64,000 nt of DNA from Mucilaginibacter gossypii (GCF_900100945.1 NZ_FNCG01000007.1:104091-168090); one strand, 5' to 3'. Counted from the first letter of the stretch, positions 26,420 through 36,690 are shown. A program made the numbers and translations. The notes: generated by a model not told the origin, from the letters alone.

Positions 26420-27427
26420 ATGCAAGCGTTTGAAATGGAAATTGTGAACTCGGCCCCGATATTATCAGCACTAGTTGAAACAATAACACAGGCGGGCAAA
26501 TCAAAAGATAAATACCTGCTATGTGAAAAGCAAAGAAGAATGACGGATCCAAAATTTCACGAAACGCAAAAAAACTCATTAGGGATAAAGGAATTAACGT
26601 TACCAAACTTTTTTAAAAAATTAGGTATAAAAAGCCTGATGATGTGCAATGGTTACGATGTTTCTTCACTAACCAAATACGAGTTTATTGTTTTAGATGA
26701 AAATAAATGTGAAAACTTCTGGAATGATATAAAAAATGACCAGCTAATTGCCGATTTACTTCTTCTATTCAAAAAATGCAGCGCAATAACTTTTAACGAT
26801 TGGACGGATCTGGTTGGCACATCGGGCTTGTTGACCGGACTATTTGACGATGTAATAAAACCACTTAATAAATCAAACCTTGATTTTATTTTTTACCTGG
26901 ACGATCCCGGCAAAACACTTTTTTATCAGATTGATAACATCCATCAAATAGTTAACAAATTTGGCATTAAAGGCAAAGTTACTTTTGTACTTGACGAGTT
27001 TGAGGCGGTTAACCTCTGGATGGTGCTTAATGGTGAAATGCCTAATACAACATTCAGTATAAATACGCCTTATGGTTTAAAAAAGAAATGCTTTTCCATA
27101 TTGCGAACTATGAGCATCAATCGCTTGCTCATCTATTCAGTAAATAGCGTGATCCTGTTTTCAGAAGAACAGCAATTTATATTTGCACGACGAGACTTTG
27201 ATCAGATCGCTGAAATTGCCGCGGATGCACGGGATAAATTTATTACCGGCTTTAGTTTTGGTTTACTCAGCAAGCTTGATATTCAGCATTGCATAGCACT
27301 TGGCCTTATTATGCTTGGGGTACAAACCGAAATGAAGATCCCCGCTGGTACTGCAGAACTGCTTATGTATGTAGAGAAATGGCTTGCCGATCACGATCAA
27401 AATAATGATAAGTATTTGTACCAGTAA
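26420..27427 (+). CDS. DUF2652-module partner, ribokinase-like fold (paralogue)
   Basis: Start at ATG 26420, aligning with the 21050 gene; ATG 26402 would add six codons. It shares the LDFIFYLDDPGK, VTFVLDEFEAVNLWMVLNG and MSINRLLIYSVNSVILFSEEQQF segments. At the loop corresponding to GAGDxFxAGF it reads ADARDKFITGF, keeping the Asp that module 1 lost but not the anion-hole Gly residues. Both paralogues end in a helix DIQHCIALGLIMLG. Function unknown. Confidence 0.55.
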   Translation: MQAFEMEIVNSAPILSALVETITQAGKSKDKYLLCEKQRRMTDPKFHETQKNSLGIKELTLPNFFKKLGIKSLMMCNGYDVSSLTKYEFIVLDENKCENFWNDIKNDQLIADLLLLFKKCSAITFNDWTDLVGTSGLLTGLFDDVIKPLNKSNLDFIFYLDDPGKTLFYQIDNIHQIVNKFGIKGKVTFVLDEFEAVNLWMVLNGEMPNTTFSINTPYGLKKKCFSILRTMSINRLLIYSVNSVILFSEEQQFIFARRDFDQIAEIAADARDKFITGFSFGLLSKLDIQHCIALGLIMLGVQTEMKIPAGTAELLMYVEKWLADHDQNNDKYLYQ

Positions 27428-27474
27428 ATACCGACTTTTGTTTAACCATCACATCAAACCCTAGAGGAAAAATC

Positions 27475-27813
27475 ATGAAAGAATTTCTGTTTCTGTTTAG
27501 ACGGGATTACAAAACAGCCGAAAACCAACCAGCTCCCGAGGAGTTAAAAGCACATTTAGAACATTGGCAAACCTGGTTTGACGAGCTTTCAGAAAAAGGC
27601 ATACTTGCCAGGCCAACTCAACGCTGGGATGGAGTAGGAAAAGTTATTGAGCGTGGTAAAAGTGCTACCAATGGTCCATTTGCCGAAATTAAGGAATCAA
27701 TCGGTGGCATGATCATCATTAGGGCACATGACTATGACGAAGCTGAAAAAATTGCGCAGGGCTGCCCTATTTTTGAACTTAATGGGTCGGTAGAGATCAG
27801 GATGGGATTATAA
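27475..27813 (+). CDS. YCII/DGPF-domain protein
   Basis: 112 residues. YCII-related fold with a ferredoxin-like pattern and the family-typical NGPFAEIKESIGGMIIIRAHDYDEA stretch (in place of DGPF). DGPF proteins are encoded beside ECF42 sigma factors, as here (46 bases before the sigma gene), and are thought to sense or modulate the same stress. No terminator was seen between this gene and module 2, 47 bases upstream. Confidence 0.88.
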   Translation: MKEFLFLFRRDYKTAENQPAPEELKAHLEHWQTWFDELSEKGILARPTQRWDGVGKVIERGKSATNGPFAEIKESIGGMIIIRAHDYDEAEKIAQGCPIFELNGSVEIRMGL

Positions 27814-27859
27814 AACAAGTGAGGCCAAAGAAAATGGTTGTAAACATCGTGGGCATTTT

Positions 27860-29104
27860 ATGAGTAAACCGGATTTAATCCCAAACCTGTTCCGCACCGA
27901 ATATCAAAAAATAGTATCGGTGCTCATTTATCTATTCGGCATCGAATATATTGAAATAGCCGAAGATATTGTAAGCGACACCTTTCTTTCGGCAACCGAA
28001 CTTTGGGCTACAAAGGGCATTCCTGAAAATCCAACCGGCTGGCTCTATACAGTTGCAAAAAACAAAACCCGTAACTATATCAAACGCCACAAGTTTTTTG
28101 AAGAAAAGCTTGTGGCCACTTTGAAAACTAATGAGACTATAAGCAAAGAAATTGAGATAGATCTGTCCGTCAAAAATATAGCCGACAGCCAATTGGCCAT
28201 GATCTTTACTGTCTGCAATCCGGTTATATCCAGCGATTCGCAGGTGGCGCTCGCTTTAAACCTGCTTTGCGGCTTCGGAGTGCAGGAAATTGCCGATGCG
28301 TTTTTGACCAACAAAGAAGTGGTGTACAAACGAATAAATCGCGCCAAAGAAAAACTTAAAGAAGCCAAAATAACTATTGAACAGCCCTCGCTTAGCCAGA
28401 TCACCGCCCGGCTTGATAATGTTTTGAAAACCCTTTATCTTCTATATTCCGAAGGATATTATTCTACCTCAAAAAATATCCCTTTGCGCAAGGAACTTTG
28501 TGAAGAGGCCATGCGACTCACTTTATTACTTGCCGGCAACAACGCAGCAAACACTCCCGAAGTTAACGCGCTAATGGCTTTAATGAGTTTTCACTCATCA
28601 CGTTTTGATGCCCGGTTCAGCGACGCCGGCGATGCTATCCTATACCAGGATCAGGACGAAAATTTATGGAACCAGGAATTGATTGAAACGGGCTTGTATT
28701 TTTTAGACCGGTCATCACGCGGCGACCATCTGAGTAAATACCATTGCGAAGCCGGAATTGCCTATTGGCACACCCGCAAAGCCGATTCGCCCGATAAATG
28801 GGAGAATATCCTACGGCTGTATGACCAGCTACTGCTCATAGAATACTCCCCTACCGCTGCGCTTAACCGCCTTTTCGCACTATCAAAAGTAAAAGGAAAA
28901 CGAAAGGCTATTGCAGAGGCAGAAAAACTAAACCTTACGGATAACGTTTTTTACTATTCGTTACTGGGAAACCTGTATACCAACGTTAATGATAGTAAAG
29001 CATTGAGCAATTACAAAGCTGCATTGAACCTTTCAGCCTCAAATGCCGACAAAGCTACGATTCAAAAAAATATTGAAGTTTTAAAAATAAAGATGGCTAA
29101 TTAA
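27860..29104 (+). CDS. ECF sigma factor, ECF42-like with C-terminal helical extension
   Basis: 414 residues. Region 2 is near the N-terminus (IEYIEIAEDIVSDTFLSATELW) and region 4 at 100-170 (SDSQVALALNLLCGFGVQEIADAF then VYKRINRAKEKL). A long TPR-like C-terminal extension (DUF6596-type) follows; it is the hallmark of ECF42, which lacks an anti-sigma factor and is paired with DGPF proteins. Likely role: activating genes of the DGPF/oxidative-stress type. It probably shares the sigma-54 transcript starting at 25731, and overlaps the convergent 29097 gene by eight bases. Confidence 0.85.
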   Translation: MSKPDLIPNLFRTEYQKIVSVLIYLFGIEYIEIAEDIVSDTFLSATELWATKGIPENPTGWLYTVAKNKTRNYIKRHKFFEEKLVATLKTNETISKEIEIDLSVKNIADSQLAMIFTVCNPVISSDSQVALALNLLCGFGVQEIADAFLTNKEVVYKRINRAKEKLKEAKITIEQPSLSQITARLDNVLKTLYLLYSEGYYSTSKNIPLRKELCEEAMRLTLLLAGNNAANTPEVNALMALMSFHSSRFDARFSDAGDAILYQDQDENLWNQELIETGLYFLDRSSRGDHLSKYHCEAGIAYWHTRKADSPDKWENILRLYDQLLLIEYSPTAALNRLFALSKVKGKRKAIAEAEKLNLTDNVFYYSLLGNLYTNVNDSKALSNYKAALNLSASNADKATIQKNIEVLKIKMAN

Positions 29105-29600
29105 GCCGGCGATTGCTTTCAAAATGTCTTTTGGTTATTAAAGAAATTGGCAAACCAACCAGTACCATGTGCCAGATAACGCTGATGACAACAGCACTTA
29201 ATTCAAATGGTACCGGCTGAATTTTGCTGAATGGAATGATTACAAGGTTCATAAATAGCCAAATGGCATTCCCCAGTAAAAGCCCCGAAATAACAGGCCA
29301 TTTTCTTAATGGACTTATTACAGGGTACAGGAAAAAATAAACTGCGGCGATAACGAACGCTATCATGAAATGCAGTAATGTGCCGATAATAACCGTGTTT
29401 GCACCTCCTGAAAATGCTTCCGCGCCATAAATCGCGCTTGCAATGTATTGCATAACCTGTGCAGGGTTCAGGCCCTGCTTAAAATAAAATACTACCGATG
29501 CTGCCACACTATCCAGGATACCGGCAATGATTCCCGCTGTTAATATTGTGCGCGCGGCACCTGTTTTTTGTTCGGTTCCTGACAGGATGTTTTGTCTCAT
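29097..29600 (-). CDS. four-helix inner-membrane protein (DUF1440/YagU-like)
   Basis: 167 residues with four hydrophobic helices, starting with GAARTILTAGIIAGILDSVAASVVFYF and carrying QGLNPAQVMQYIASAIYGAEAF between helices one and two. The pattern is that of small YagU-type membrane proteins. Function unknown. Its C-terminus overlaps the end of the sigma gene on the other strand. Confidence 0.65.
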   Translation of the reverse strand: MRQNILSGTEQKTGAARTILTAGIIAGILDSVAASVVFYFKQGLNPAQVMQYIASAIYGAEAFSGGANTVIIGTLLHFMIAFVIAAVYFFLYPVISPLRKWPVISGLLLGNAIWLFMNLVIIPFSKIQPVPFELSAVVISVIWHMVLVGLPISLITKRHFESNRRLN

Positions 29601-29900
29601 ATCCGTTTTAGTTGAATTGAAAACCTAACAACAACCGACATTTTATTTTTGGACAAAACGCAATACTTTTTTACGGCGAGTTTCTGTTCGAAATTCTTGG
29701 TTCAGATACAACGGAGAGAATATAGCTAAAAGGAGTTAGGCGTTATTTGGTGGCAGAAGTCACAGCCGGGCGGTATTTCGTTCGTGTGCTATACCCCTTA
29801 TCCCATCAAAACACTTACCATTAAGCGTTTATCATAACTGGCATAGTTTTATACAAATCAATTTGGCTTTTAACCCTTCGGCAAAGTCATTTTAATTTAT
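29601..29900. other. divergent intergenic region
   Basis: Holds the promoters of the 29600 (-) and 29901 (+) genes. I searched for GG-N10-GC on both strands and found no sigma-54 site, so the activator gene is probably transcribed by the housekeeping sigma factor. Confidence 0.4.
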
Positions 29901-31505
29901 ATGAAAGATACAAGTACCGAATATTTTGCAGATGATCTGATCATAGTAGGAGAAGGCATGGTGGATGCCGAACCTGTAACCGAACACGGATGGGAAACTA
30001 CGCTCCTGCTTGATTTTGGTAACGCGATAGCTGCCGTACGGAGCAAAGAAGATCTTTTCGATACCGTAAAGCTGTTTCTGCGAAGATTAAATATACTGCG
30101 GGGATATGCCATCAGGATGATTAATGATGATGGCAAAACCATGAGCACCTACGTACATGACCGTACCGTTACCGCTCCCGATGATCCCCTGATATTGGAG
30201 GTGGCCAAAACGCGCTATCCTATTAAAGATGGCATACAGGATAGGGTGTTAAATAGCGACACACCCGTTTTTTTAATGGTTGATGAAGAGATTGCCCAGG
30301 GACGCGATGCCGGGTACCTGCATTTTTGGAAAAGCGTGGGCTTTGTAAAAGTAGCCGGAATGCCTTTACAAACTGCCTCCCGAAAATGGGGTATTTTGTG
30401 GCTGGCCATGCAAGAAATTAATGTTCCGCTTGTTGAAAGCCTTTGCTCGCTGATCTCAATTGCCATATCAAACATCAAAACCAACGAACAGATCCTCGTT
30501 CTTAAAGAAAAACTGGAACAAGAAAACCAATACCTTAACGAACAGCTTAGCAATAGCTATAGCGCCGAAATTGTAGGGCAACATCCCGCAATGCACCATG
30601 TATACAAACTCATATCGCGGGTAGCAGGCGCACCTTCATCGGTGTTGATACTTGGCGAAACCGGTACGGGAAAAGAACTTATAGCAAGGGCTATACATCA
30701 GGCCTCTCCCCGAAACAACAAATTAATGATCAAGATCAATTGCGCGGCGATGCCTGCAAACCTGATAGAGAGCGAACTTTTTGGACACGAAAAAGGGGCG
30801 TTTACGGGTGCCTTTGAACGCCGCATAGGTAAATTTGAGCAGGCAAACAACAGTACGCTGTTTTTGGATGAGATTGGTGAACTCCCTTTAGAGCTGCAGG
30901 TAAAACTACTAAGGGTTATCCAGGAACGCGAATTTGAGCGGATAGGCGGAAAAACCACCATTAAGGTTGATGTACGAATCATAGCTGCTACAAACAGAAA
31001 CCTTGAAGATGAGGTAGAGGCCGGCAGGTTCCGTGCCGACCTTTATTACCGTTTAAATGTTTTTCCTATTCAGCTACCGGCGTTAAGGGAACGCAAAGAA
31101 GATCTGATTCCTTTGGCCAACTTTTTCATCAGCCGCTACAGCAGGCAAACCGGCATATCGGTAAAAGGCATGACTGCCGAAGTAGCCCGTGCCTTGCAAG
31201 GCTACGACTGGCCGGGCAATGTACGCGAATTGGAACACTTGATTGAACGCAGCATTTTGCTCACAAACGATAATACGCTAACAGCAGTTCATCTTCCCGG
31301 AATTAAAAATGAACCATCTGTACAGGACGACGCTCCGCCATTAACCATGGAAAGCAGGGAGCGCTATCACATAATTGGTACGTTAAAACGCTGCAGCGGA
31401 AAAATAGGCGGCGAAGGCGGAGCAGCCGAAATATTGGATATTCCATCAACCACGCTCCATTCAAAAATGAGAAGGCTGAAGATCACCAAAAAAGATTACA
31501 AGTAA
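29901..31505 (+). CDS. sigma-54 activator with one GAF domain
   Basis: 534 residues. GAF-like sensor domain (about 25-205) with [15 protein letters not shown]. The AAA+ domain follows with Walker A GETGTGKE (252-259), the sigma-54-contacting GAFTGA (299-304) and Walker B LFLDEIGE (320-327). The Fis-type helix-turn-helix at the C-terminus (about 495-534) has [26 protein letters not shown]. Such proteins hydrolyse ATP to open RpoN promoters. The sigma-54 modules 2 to 10 kb upstream are the natural targets. The next activator gene is 72 bases downstream. Confidence 0.93.
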   Translation: MKDTSTEYFADDLIIVGEGMVDAEPVTEHGWETTLLLDFGNAIAAVRSKEDLFDTVKLFLRRLNILRGYAIRMINDDGKTMSTYVHDRTVTAPDDPLILEVAKTRYPIKDGIQDRVLNSDTPVFLMVDEEIAQGRDAGYLHFWKSVGFVKVAGMPLQTASRKWGILWLAMQEINVPLVESLCSLISIAISNIKTNEQILVLKEKLEQENQYLNEQLSNSYSAEIVGQHPAMHHVYKLISRVAGAPSSVLILGETGTGKELIARAIHQASPRNNKLMIKINCAAMPANLIESELFGHEKGAFTGAFERRIGKFEQANNSTLFLDEIGELPLELQVKLLRVIQEREFERIGGKTTIKVDVRIIAATNRNLEDEVEAGRFRADLYYRLNVFPIQLPALRERKEDLIPLANFFISRYSRQTGISVKGMTAEVARALQGYDWPGNVRELEHLIERSILLTNDNTLTAVHLPGIKNEPSVQDDAPPLTMESRERYHIIGTLKRCSGKIGGEGGAAEILDIPSTTLHSKMRRLKITKKDYK

Positions 31506-31577
31506 TATCCCCTTTTTGACGACGAACAGGTAAAAAGGAATCTTACTTAAGATAAAAAGCAAGAAAAAGGAGGCTAA

Positions 31578-33662
31578 ATGCTAATGGAAAGTGAAGACGA
31601 CCGGGACGAGATATTGCTTTTGTTAAAACGCGCACTGGCAAAAGTTAAAACGCAGGCGCAATTAATGATAACGATTGACAACATCCTAAAAAAACTGGTA
31701 AACTTTAGCCAGGCCACATTGCTATCATGCCAGGAAGATGAAGGTACTTACCGGATCTTTTTTATGGATAGGGCCTCTGGTGGCTCTACCGGATATTCAA
31801 GTTATAATGAGAGCATATCCCGTTCGTATTCGTTTTGCGATAATTTATCTGAATTGGTTTCAAATGCCGATACGGCGCGAATTTACGATATCCGCACTTT
31901 TAATTTAACAACAGCACCGCAATGGGTAAAATTGAATTACGCTTCCGGGGCACGTGAACTTCTTATAAAAAACCTTCCCGGTCCCGGAGATTCTAAGCAC
32001 ACACTTATCCTCTTTGCAGATAAATTAAACTCGCTTACTGATGCACATGTACAGTATGTAGAAATGATAGCAGTGCAACTGGGCGAAGCCATTAACAACA
32101 TCGCTGTCCATGAAGCGGCATTATATAGAGAACGCGACAAAGCATCCCTGCTTAAATTCGCTATTGATCTGGCCTCGGTGAGAAAAAAGGAAGATCTGGA
32201 AGCTGCTATTTTTAATATTTTGGATCAACTTATGGGCATCAAGCTATCCATGATCAGGCTGATAGACGATGATAGAATTACTTTGGTTCCTTATTTATAT
32301 GATAAAAATGCCGTTTTTAAAGATGACGAGCTTTTCAAAAAACTATTGGCCCAAAATATAACTATTGACGAACCTACTTCGGCCAGGGTACTGAATAGTG
32401 ATGAGCCCGTTGTATTTAATATTGAAGCTGAGCAAAAGAATGGCAACAGCAGCCCGTATATAATGCTTTGGAAAAAAGCAGGTAAAAAACAGATGTACGG
32501 CGCACGCCTACGTATTGGAAATGAAAACATAGGAACACTTTGGCTTTTGGTAAACGAACTGAATACCGAATTAATGAGAGGGCTTTGCTCGCAAATATCG
32601 GTAGCGATATTTAATATCAAAGCCAACCAAAAGTTACTGGTCTATCAAAAGCAACTGGAAACAGAAAATGACCTTTTGAAAGAACAGATCAATACCGCCT
32701 ACAATTTTTCGGAGATAATTGGCAGCGGTCCGCGAATGAAGAAAGTTTACGAGTTGATGTCGCGGGTGGCGGACTCAAATTCTACAGTGCTTATTTTAGG
32801 CGAAACTGGTACAGGCAAGGAATTGATTGCCCGCGGCATTCATAACGCTTCGCCACGGAAAAACAAATTGATGATAAAAGTAAACTGCGCCGCGCTTCCT
32901 CCCAATCTCATCGAGAGTGAGCTTTTTGGCCATGAAAAAGGATCATTTACCGGCGCATTTGAACAACGGACAGGCAAATTTGAACTGGCCAATAACAGCA
33001 CTTTATTTTTGGATGAAATTGGCGAACTGCCGCTGGAGCTGCAGGTTAAATTACTCCGCGTTCTCCAGGAGCGCGAGTTTGAACGTGTGGGTGGAAAAAA
33101 TACGATAAAGGTAAACGTGAGGATTATAGCGGCAACCAACCGCAACTTGGAAAATGAGGTGGCAACCGGTAAATTCCGATCCGATCTGTATTACCGGCTT
33201 AATGTATTTCCAATCAATTTACCATCCTTACGCGAACGAGCCGAAGATATACCCACATTGGCAAACTTCTTCCTCAATAAATATTGCGGTCTTTCAGGAT
33301 GCAAAGTTAGCTCGATAGCGCCCAAAGTTTTGCAGCAATTGAAATCATATCTATGGCCGGGAAACGTGCGTGAACTTGAGCATATTATTGAAAGAAGCAT
33401 TTTAATGGCCAGCGGCAACATATTACGGGAGGTACATTTGCCGAACACTAAACAAAACGATACTCAGGCAATTCCAAATTTCAATCAAACCATTGAGGAA
33501 ATGGAACGAAGCCACATCATTAATATCCTGAAACAATGCGGGGGTAAAATTTCCGGAACAGGCGGCGCAGCTGGTGTCTTAGCTATTCAGCCAACCACCT
33601 TGCATTCTAAAATGCGAAAATTAAATATTACTAAAAGGGAATACCTGAACTACACACAGTAA
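31578..33662 (+). CDS. sigma-54 activator with two GAF domains; GSFTGA loop
   Basis: 694 residues. Two GAF-like domains (about 20-185 and 190-350), then AAA+ with Walker A GETGTGKE (408-415) and Walker B LFLDEIGE. The loop that touches sigma-54 reads GSFTGA (455-460) instead of GAFTGA. The Fis-type helix-turn-helix is intact ([21 protein letters not shown]). An AGGAGG-like site five bases before the ATG is unusual for Bacteroidota. It probably forms an operon with the activator upstream, to which it is related by duplication. Confidence 0.92.
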   Translation: MLMESEDDRDEILLLLKRALAKVKTQAQLMITIDNILKKLVNFSQATLLSCQEDEGTYRIFFMDRASGGSTGYSSYNESISRSYSFCDNLSELVSNADTARIYDIRTFNLTTAPQWVKLNYASGARELLIKNLPGPGDSKHTLILFADKLNSLTDAHVQYVEMIAVQLGEAINNIAVHEAALYRERDKASLLKFAIDLASVRKKEDLEAAIFNILDQLMGIKLSMIRLIDDDRITLVPYLYDKNAVFKDDELFKKLLAQNITIDEPTSARVLNSDEPVVFNIEAEQKNGNSSPYIMLWKKAGKKQMYGARLRIGNENIGTLWLLVNELNTELMRGLCSQISVAIFNIKANQKLLVYQKQLETENDLLKEQINTAYNFSEIIGSGPRMKKVYELMSRVADSNSTVLILGETGTGKELIARGIHNASPRKNKLMIKVNCAALPPNLIESELFGHEKGSFTGAFEQRTGKFELANNSTLFLDEIGELPLELQVKLLRVLQEREFERVGGKNTIKVNVRIIAATNRNLENEVATGKFRSDLYYRLNVFPINLPSLRERAEDIPTLANFFLNKYCGLSGCKVSSIAPKVLQQLKSYLWPGNVRELEHIIERSILMASGNILREVHLPNTKQNDTQAIPNFNQTIEEMERSHIINILKQCGGKISGTGGAAGVLAIQPTTLHSKMRKLNITKREYLNYTQ

Positions 33663-33691
33663 GTACGATCCCCCCGATAGTAACAGGAATA

Positions 33692-33731
33692 AAAAAGGAT
33701 CCTTTTATTAAAACAAAGGATCCTTTTATTT
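33692..33731. terminator. bidirectional terminator
   Basis: The palindrome AAAGGATCCTTT occurs twice in direct repeat (about 33696 and 33717), with flanking A and T runs. It lies between genes ending at 33662 (+) and 33831 (-). Confidence 0.65.
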
Positions 33732-33830
33732 TGGGGGGCGATCGAAGATACAAAAGTAAAAAGGCCAGCCCGGCACCCTCAATCAACGCTAATGTTTTGG
33801 CACCGGGCAATAGCTGCCTTTTAATTATCA

Positions 33831-34577
33831 TTAAATTATATCGCCATCTGCAAGCCTGCGGATAATAACCCGCTGTTTAAACCCGGCACTTTCAAGCGTT
33901 TTTTCAACTTCAGGAAACTCGGTGTAAGTTGGCGGGTTATCAAACTGTGCGTAATGGATTGGCACCAGGTATCCGGCTTTTAAAATTCGCGCTGCTGTAA
34001 CCGCCTGTTCGGGGTTCATGGTTCCGCTCATATCGCTGATAAGGTCTTGTCCAGGTAATGAGCCAACAACGCCGTTTACCGGTAAAAACGCAGCATCAAA
34101 CGGGCCAAAACGCTCTGCTATTGTCCACCAGTAACCATGCCAGTTGGTATCCCCTCCATGGAAGATCGTTTGCTCACCATCACTGATTACGTAAGATACC
34201 TGGTCTTCACCAACCCAATCTACCGCCGGTACCGGGGTAACTTTGAAATCACCTACGTAAAACGTATCGTAAAGCCTGGCAATCGATGCTCTTAACCCTA
34301 TGTTGGCTGCGCTTTTACGCACAGCTTCCGGCCCCCAAAGCAGGCCCTTATCTGCCAGTAACTGCTTCAGCAACTTTTCGTCAAAATGATCTGCATGAAT
34401 GTGCGTAATAAGTACATTGGCAGTCCCTGCCTTTGGGTACGGCACAGGAAGTGCCGGAAATTTGGCATCGCCAACAAATGGGGCAATCACATCGATATTC
34501 TGTAAAGGATCAATGTAAAGGGTAGTGTTGCCGCTTTCCAGTATCAAACCAGCCCAGGATAGTTTCGTAATTTTCAT
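33831..34577 (-). CDS. MBL-fold metal-dependent hydrolase (UlaG-like)
   Basis: 248 residues. The metal motif ITHIHADHFD (HxHxDH) lies near residue 57, with later HGGDTNWHGY and VPIHYAQFDN. The fold starts with ITKLSWAGLILESGNTTLYIDPL, as in UlaG and related lactonases or phosphodiesterases. Cytoplasmic. Substrate unknown. A half-site of the AATGGAC motif lies 121 bases upstream. Confidence 0.88.
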   Translation of the reverse strand: MKITKLSWAGLILESGNTTLYIDPLQNIDVIAPFVGDAKFPALPVPYPKAGTANVLITHIHADHFDEKLLKQLLADKGLLWGPEAVRKSAANIGLRASIARLYDTFYVGDFKVTPVPAVDWVGEDQVSYVISDGEQTIFHGGDTNWHGYWWTIAERFGPFDAAFLPVNGVVGSLPGQDLISDMSGTMNPEQAVTAARILKAGYLVPIHYAQFDNPPTYTEFPEVEKTLESAGFKQRVIIRRLADGDII

Positions 34578-34697
34578 GTTTCAATAGATATTAAGATTCC
34601 GTAGTTTCAGATAATCATTTCAGCAAAAACAAAAGCAGGGATTAATCTTAATTGCCTTACTGTCAATACAAAGTTCCTGTAATCATTTACCTCAAAC

Positions 34698-34714
34698 AAT
34701 GGACAATGAGCCCC
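34698..34714 (-). promoter_or_regulatory. AATGGAC half-site upstream of the MBL gene
   Basis: AATGGACAATGAGCCCC matches the operator half-sites upstream of the hydrolases, but the second repeat 21 bp away is not conserved. Confidence 0.35.
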
Positions 34715-34757
34715 AAACGCTGGCATTTTGCGCCCTGAAATAAGGAGCCATAAAAAA

Positions 34758-34777
34758 GCCGCTCCCTAAGGAACGGC
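34758..34777 (-). terminator. terminator after the SDR gene
   Basis: Arms GCCGCTCC (34758-34765) and GGAACGGC (34770-34777) with one mismatch, followed on the minus strand by six T. It ends the transcript from 35617. Confidence 0.7.
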
Positions 34778-34876
34778 CATATCAGGAGGCCCTATGGCTC
34801 TGATTAGAAAACCAGGCGGCATTTAGTTTGAGTTACATGAACCTACCTCAACTTCTCCTGAAAATATCGTACCGAG

Positions 34877-35617
34877 TTAACTAACTGAGATACCACCGTC
34901 TACGGGCAGCACAACTCCGGTAACCCAACTGGAGCCAGAATCAATTAATAGCGCGGCATTAGCTACGATATCTTCAACGTCTCCTCTTTTTTGTAAAGGG
35001 ATGGTTTTTGCTTCGCTTTGCTGAATAGCAAGGATAATATCAGCTGATAGACCGGCATTTTCTAAAACGGGGGTATCTGTAGGGCCGGGTGCAACACAAT
35101 TTACACGAATGCCGAGTGGTGCCAGTTCCAGCGCCCATATTTTTGTAAGCATATTAAGGCCGCTTTTTGCCGAGCCGTAAGCGCTAAGCTGAGCGTAAGC
35201 TTTTATACCATGGCTACTGCTTACGTTAATAATTTGCCCTTTAGTGGCAGATAAAAACGGCACACAACCTGCAGCAAGCAAGCTGGGTGCGATCAGGTGA
35301 ACCTGGTACATCTCCTCTAACTGGTCCCTGCTTATTTCGGGCAGGGGTGTAAGTGCTACGTGGCCTGCATTATTTACCAGCACATCAAGCCTGCCGTTCC
35401 ATTCATCTTTTATAAAATCAATGATCATGTTCTCCTGGCCATTTTTCAGACTATCATATACTATGGTGTAAATACCGGGTAACTCTGCTGCCAGTTTCAA
35501 TAGTTTAGCGTTGTTTCGCCCGGTTATCAATACCTGCCAGCCTTTGTTATAAAAATGTTTAGCAAGCCCCTCTCCTATGCCCGAAGAGCCTCCTGTTATT
35601 ACAATGTTCTTTTGCAT
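34877..35617 (-). CDS. short-chain dehydrogenase/reductase
   Basis: 246 residues. Cofactor loop TGGSSGIGEG at the N-terminus, NNAG in VLVNNAGHVAL, catalytic Ser in NVSSSHG and YGSAKSG (Tyr and Lys). The C-terminus ends PVDGG as in classical FabG-like SDRs. NAD(P)-dependent oxidoreductase of unknown substrate. The downstream side has a terminator; it lies 52 bases after the AraC-type regulator gene and may be co-transcribed with it. Confidence 0.92.
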   Translation of the reverse strand: MQKNIVITGGSSGIGEGLAKHFYNKGWQVLITGRNNAKLLKLAAELPGIYTIVYDSLKNGQENMIIDFIKDEWNGRLDVLVNNAGHVALTPLPEISRDQLEEMYQVHLIAPSLLAAGCVPFLSATKGQIINVSSSHGIKAYAQLSAYGSAKSGLNMLTKIWALELAPLGIRVNCVAPGPTDTPVLENAGLSADIILAIQQSEAKTIPLQKRGDVEDIVANAALLIDSGSSWVTGVVLPVDGGISVS

Positions 35618-35669
35618 TTTTTTGGTATCTAAAATTTGTATTTGAATTATTTATTTAAGTTCTTTCCAA

Positions 35670-36524
35670 TCAGGCTACTGCGTTAAACGATCCCTGGAAA
35701 TGAAGCCTGAAAGTTTGCGGAGCCGTTTTAACCTGTTTACTAAAAAAACGAATGAAATAAGAAGGATCCTCATAACCAAGCTTATAACCAATTTCCTTTA
35801 CCGAGAGATGCGTATAAACCAAAAGCCGCTTCGCTTCCAGTATGATCCGCCTCTTTATTATTTCATTGGGAGTATAGCTACTGTGTTTACAAACCCGCTT
35901 ATTTAATGCTTTTGCGCTGATGTTTAGCATATTTGCATAAGACGCCACATCATGATGTTTAAAAAAATTGCGCTCGACCAACTGAATAAAAAACCTGCAA
36001 AAAACCGAATCCTGTTGAGCAGACAGATCAGTTGTGCCCTGTATGTGTTGACAAATACGCGTCGCCCTGATAATGATCTGTTTTAATAAAATGCGAACCA
36101 TCTCTTCCAGGTTAATATCATTTTGAACGACCTCTTTTCTTATCTCATTAAAAATGGATAAGATGGTATCTGCATCCACAGTGCTCAGCGATATACTCTG
36201 TACCTTTTGAACTTTATCAAAAAGCAGTTCGTCGCAGGCTATTTCCTGGCCATACAGGCGTACTCCATAAAGATCCTGATCATAGTATATAATGCTGCCA
36301 CTAAAATTTTCAGAAAGCCTGAGTATTTGCGCAGCGGTTACAAAAACCATCCCATCCTGCTGTACCTGAATATCTGTAAAATCGATACTCAATCTGCTTC
36401 CCTGTTTTACATACATTATCTTAATAAAATCTCTGAGCTGATCGATGAACTGGTCGGGCTGGTTTCGCCCATGAAAATCCAGTATCCCGAATCTTGTAAA
36501 GGCCTTTTGTTTGAGGTGTTCCAT
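35670..36524 (-). CDS. AraC-family transcriptional regulator
   Basis: Start at ATG 36524 (EHLKQKAFTRFG), which fits the family; the longer frame has an unlikely N-terminus. The N-terminal domain of about 180 residues is a cupin-like ligand domain. The C-terminal 100 residues have the two helix-turn-helix motifs (HDVASYANMLNISAKALNKRV and the YTHLSVKEIGYKLGYEDPSYFIRFF signature). It probably controls the adjacent SDR gene. It is a candidate for the protein binding the 21-bp-spaced AATGGAC repeats upstream of the hydrolases, because AraC proteins bind direct repeats about two turns apart. Confidence 0.9.
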   Translation of the reverse strand: MEHLKQKAFTRFGILDFHGRNQPDQFIDQLRDFIKIMYVKQGSRLSIDFTDIQVQQDGMVFVTAAQILRLSENFSGSIIYYDQDLYGVRLYGQEIACDELLFDKVQKVQSISLSTVDADTILSIFNEIRKEVVQNDINLEEMVRILLKQIIIRATRICQHIQGTTDLSAQQDSVFCRFFIQLVERNFFKHHDVASYANMLNISAKALNKRVCKHSSYTPNEIIKRRIILEAKRLLVYTHLSVKEIGYKLGYEDPSYFIRFFSKQVKTAPQTFRLHFQGSFNAVA

Positions 36525-36690
36525 CGTAATAATCTGTACTGGCAACAGTGCCGCTCTGCATAATGGAATACAATCAATATACCACATATTAAATTATTGA
36601 TTATCATAAGTATAAACAAATTCAACCTTTCACAGTACACCTAATACAGCGGATTAAAAAGCGCTTTAACGATATTGCGAGTAATTGTTA

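Noticed and set aside
30698..33145. Minus-strand frames antisense to the sigma-54 activators
   Set aside because: They recur in every activator because they mirror the conserved AAA+ code (also near 37238, 51207 and 53218); no start or family support.
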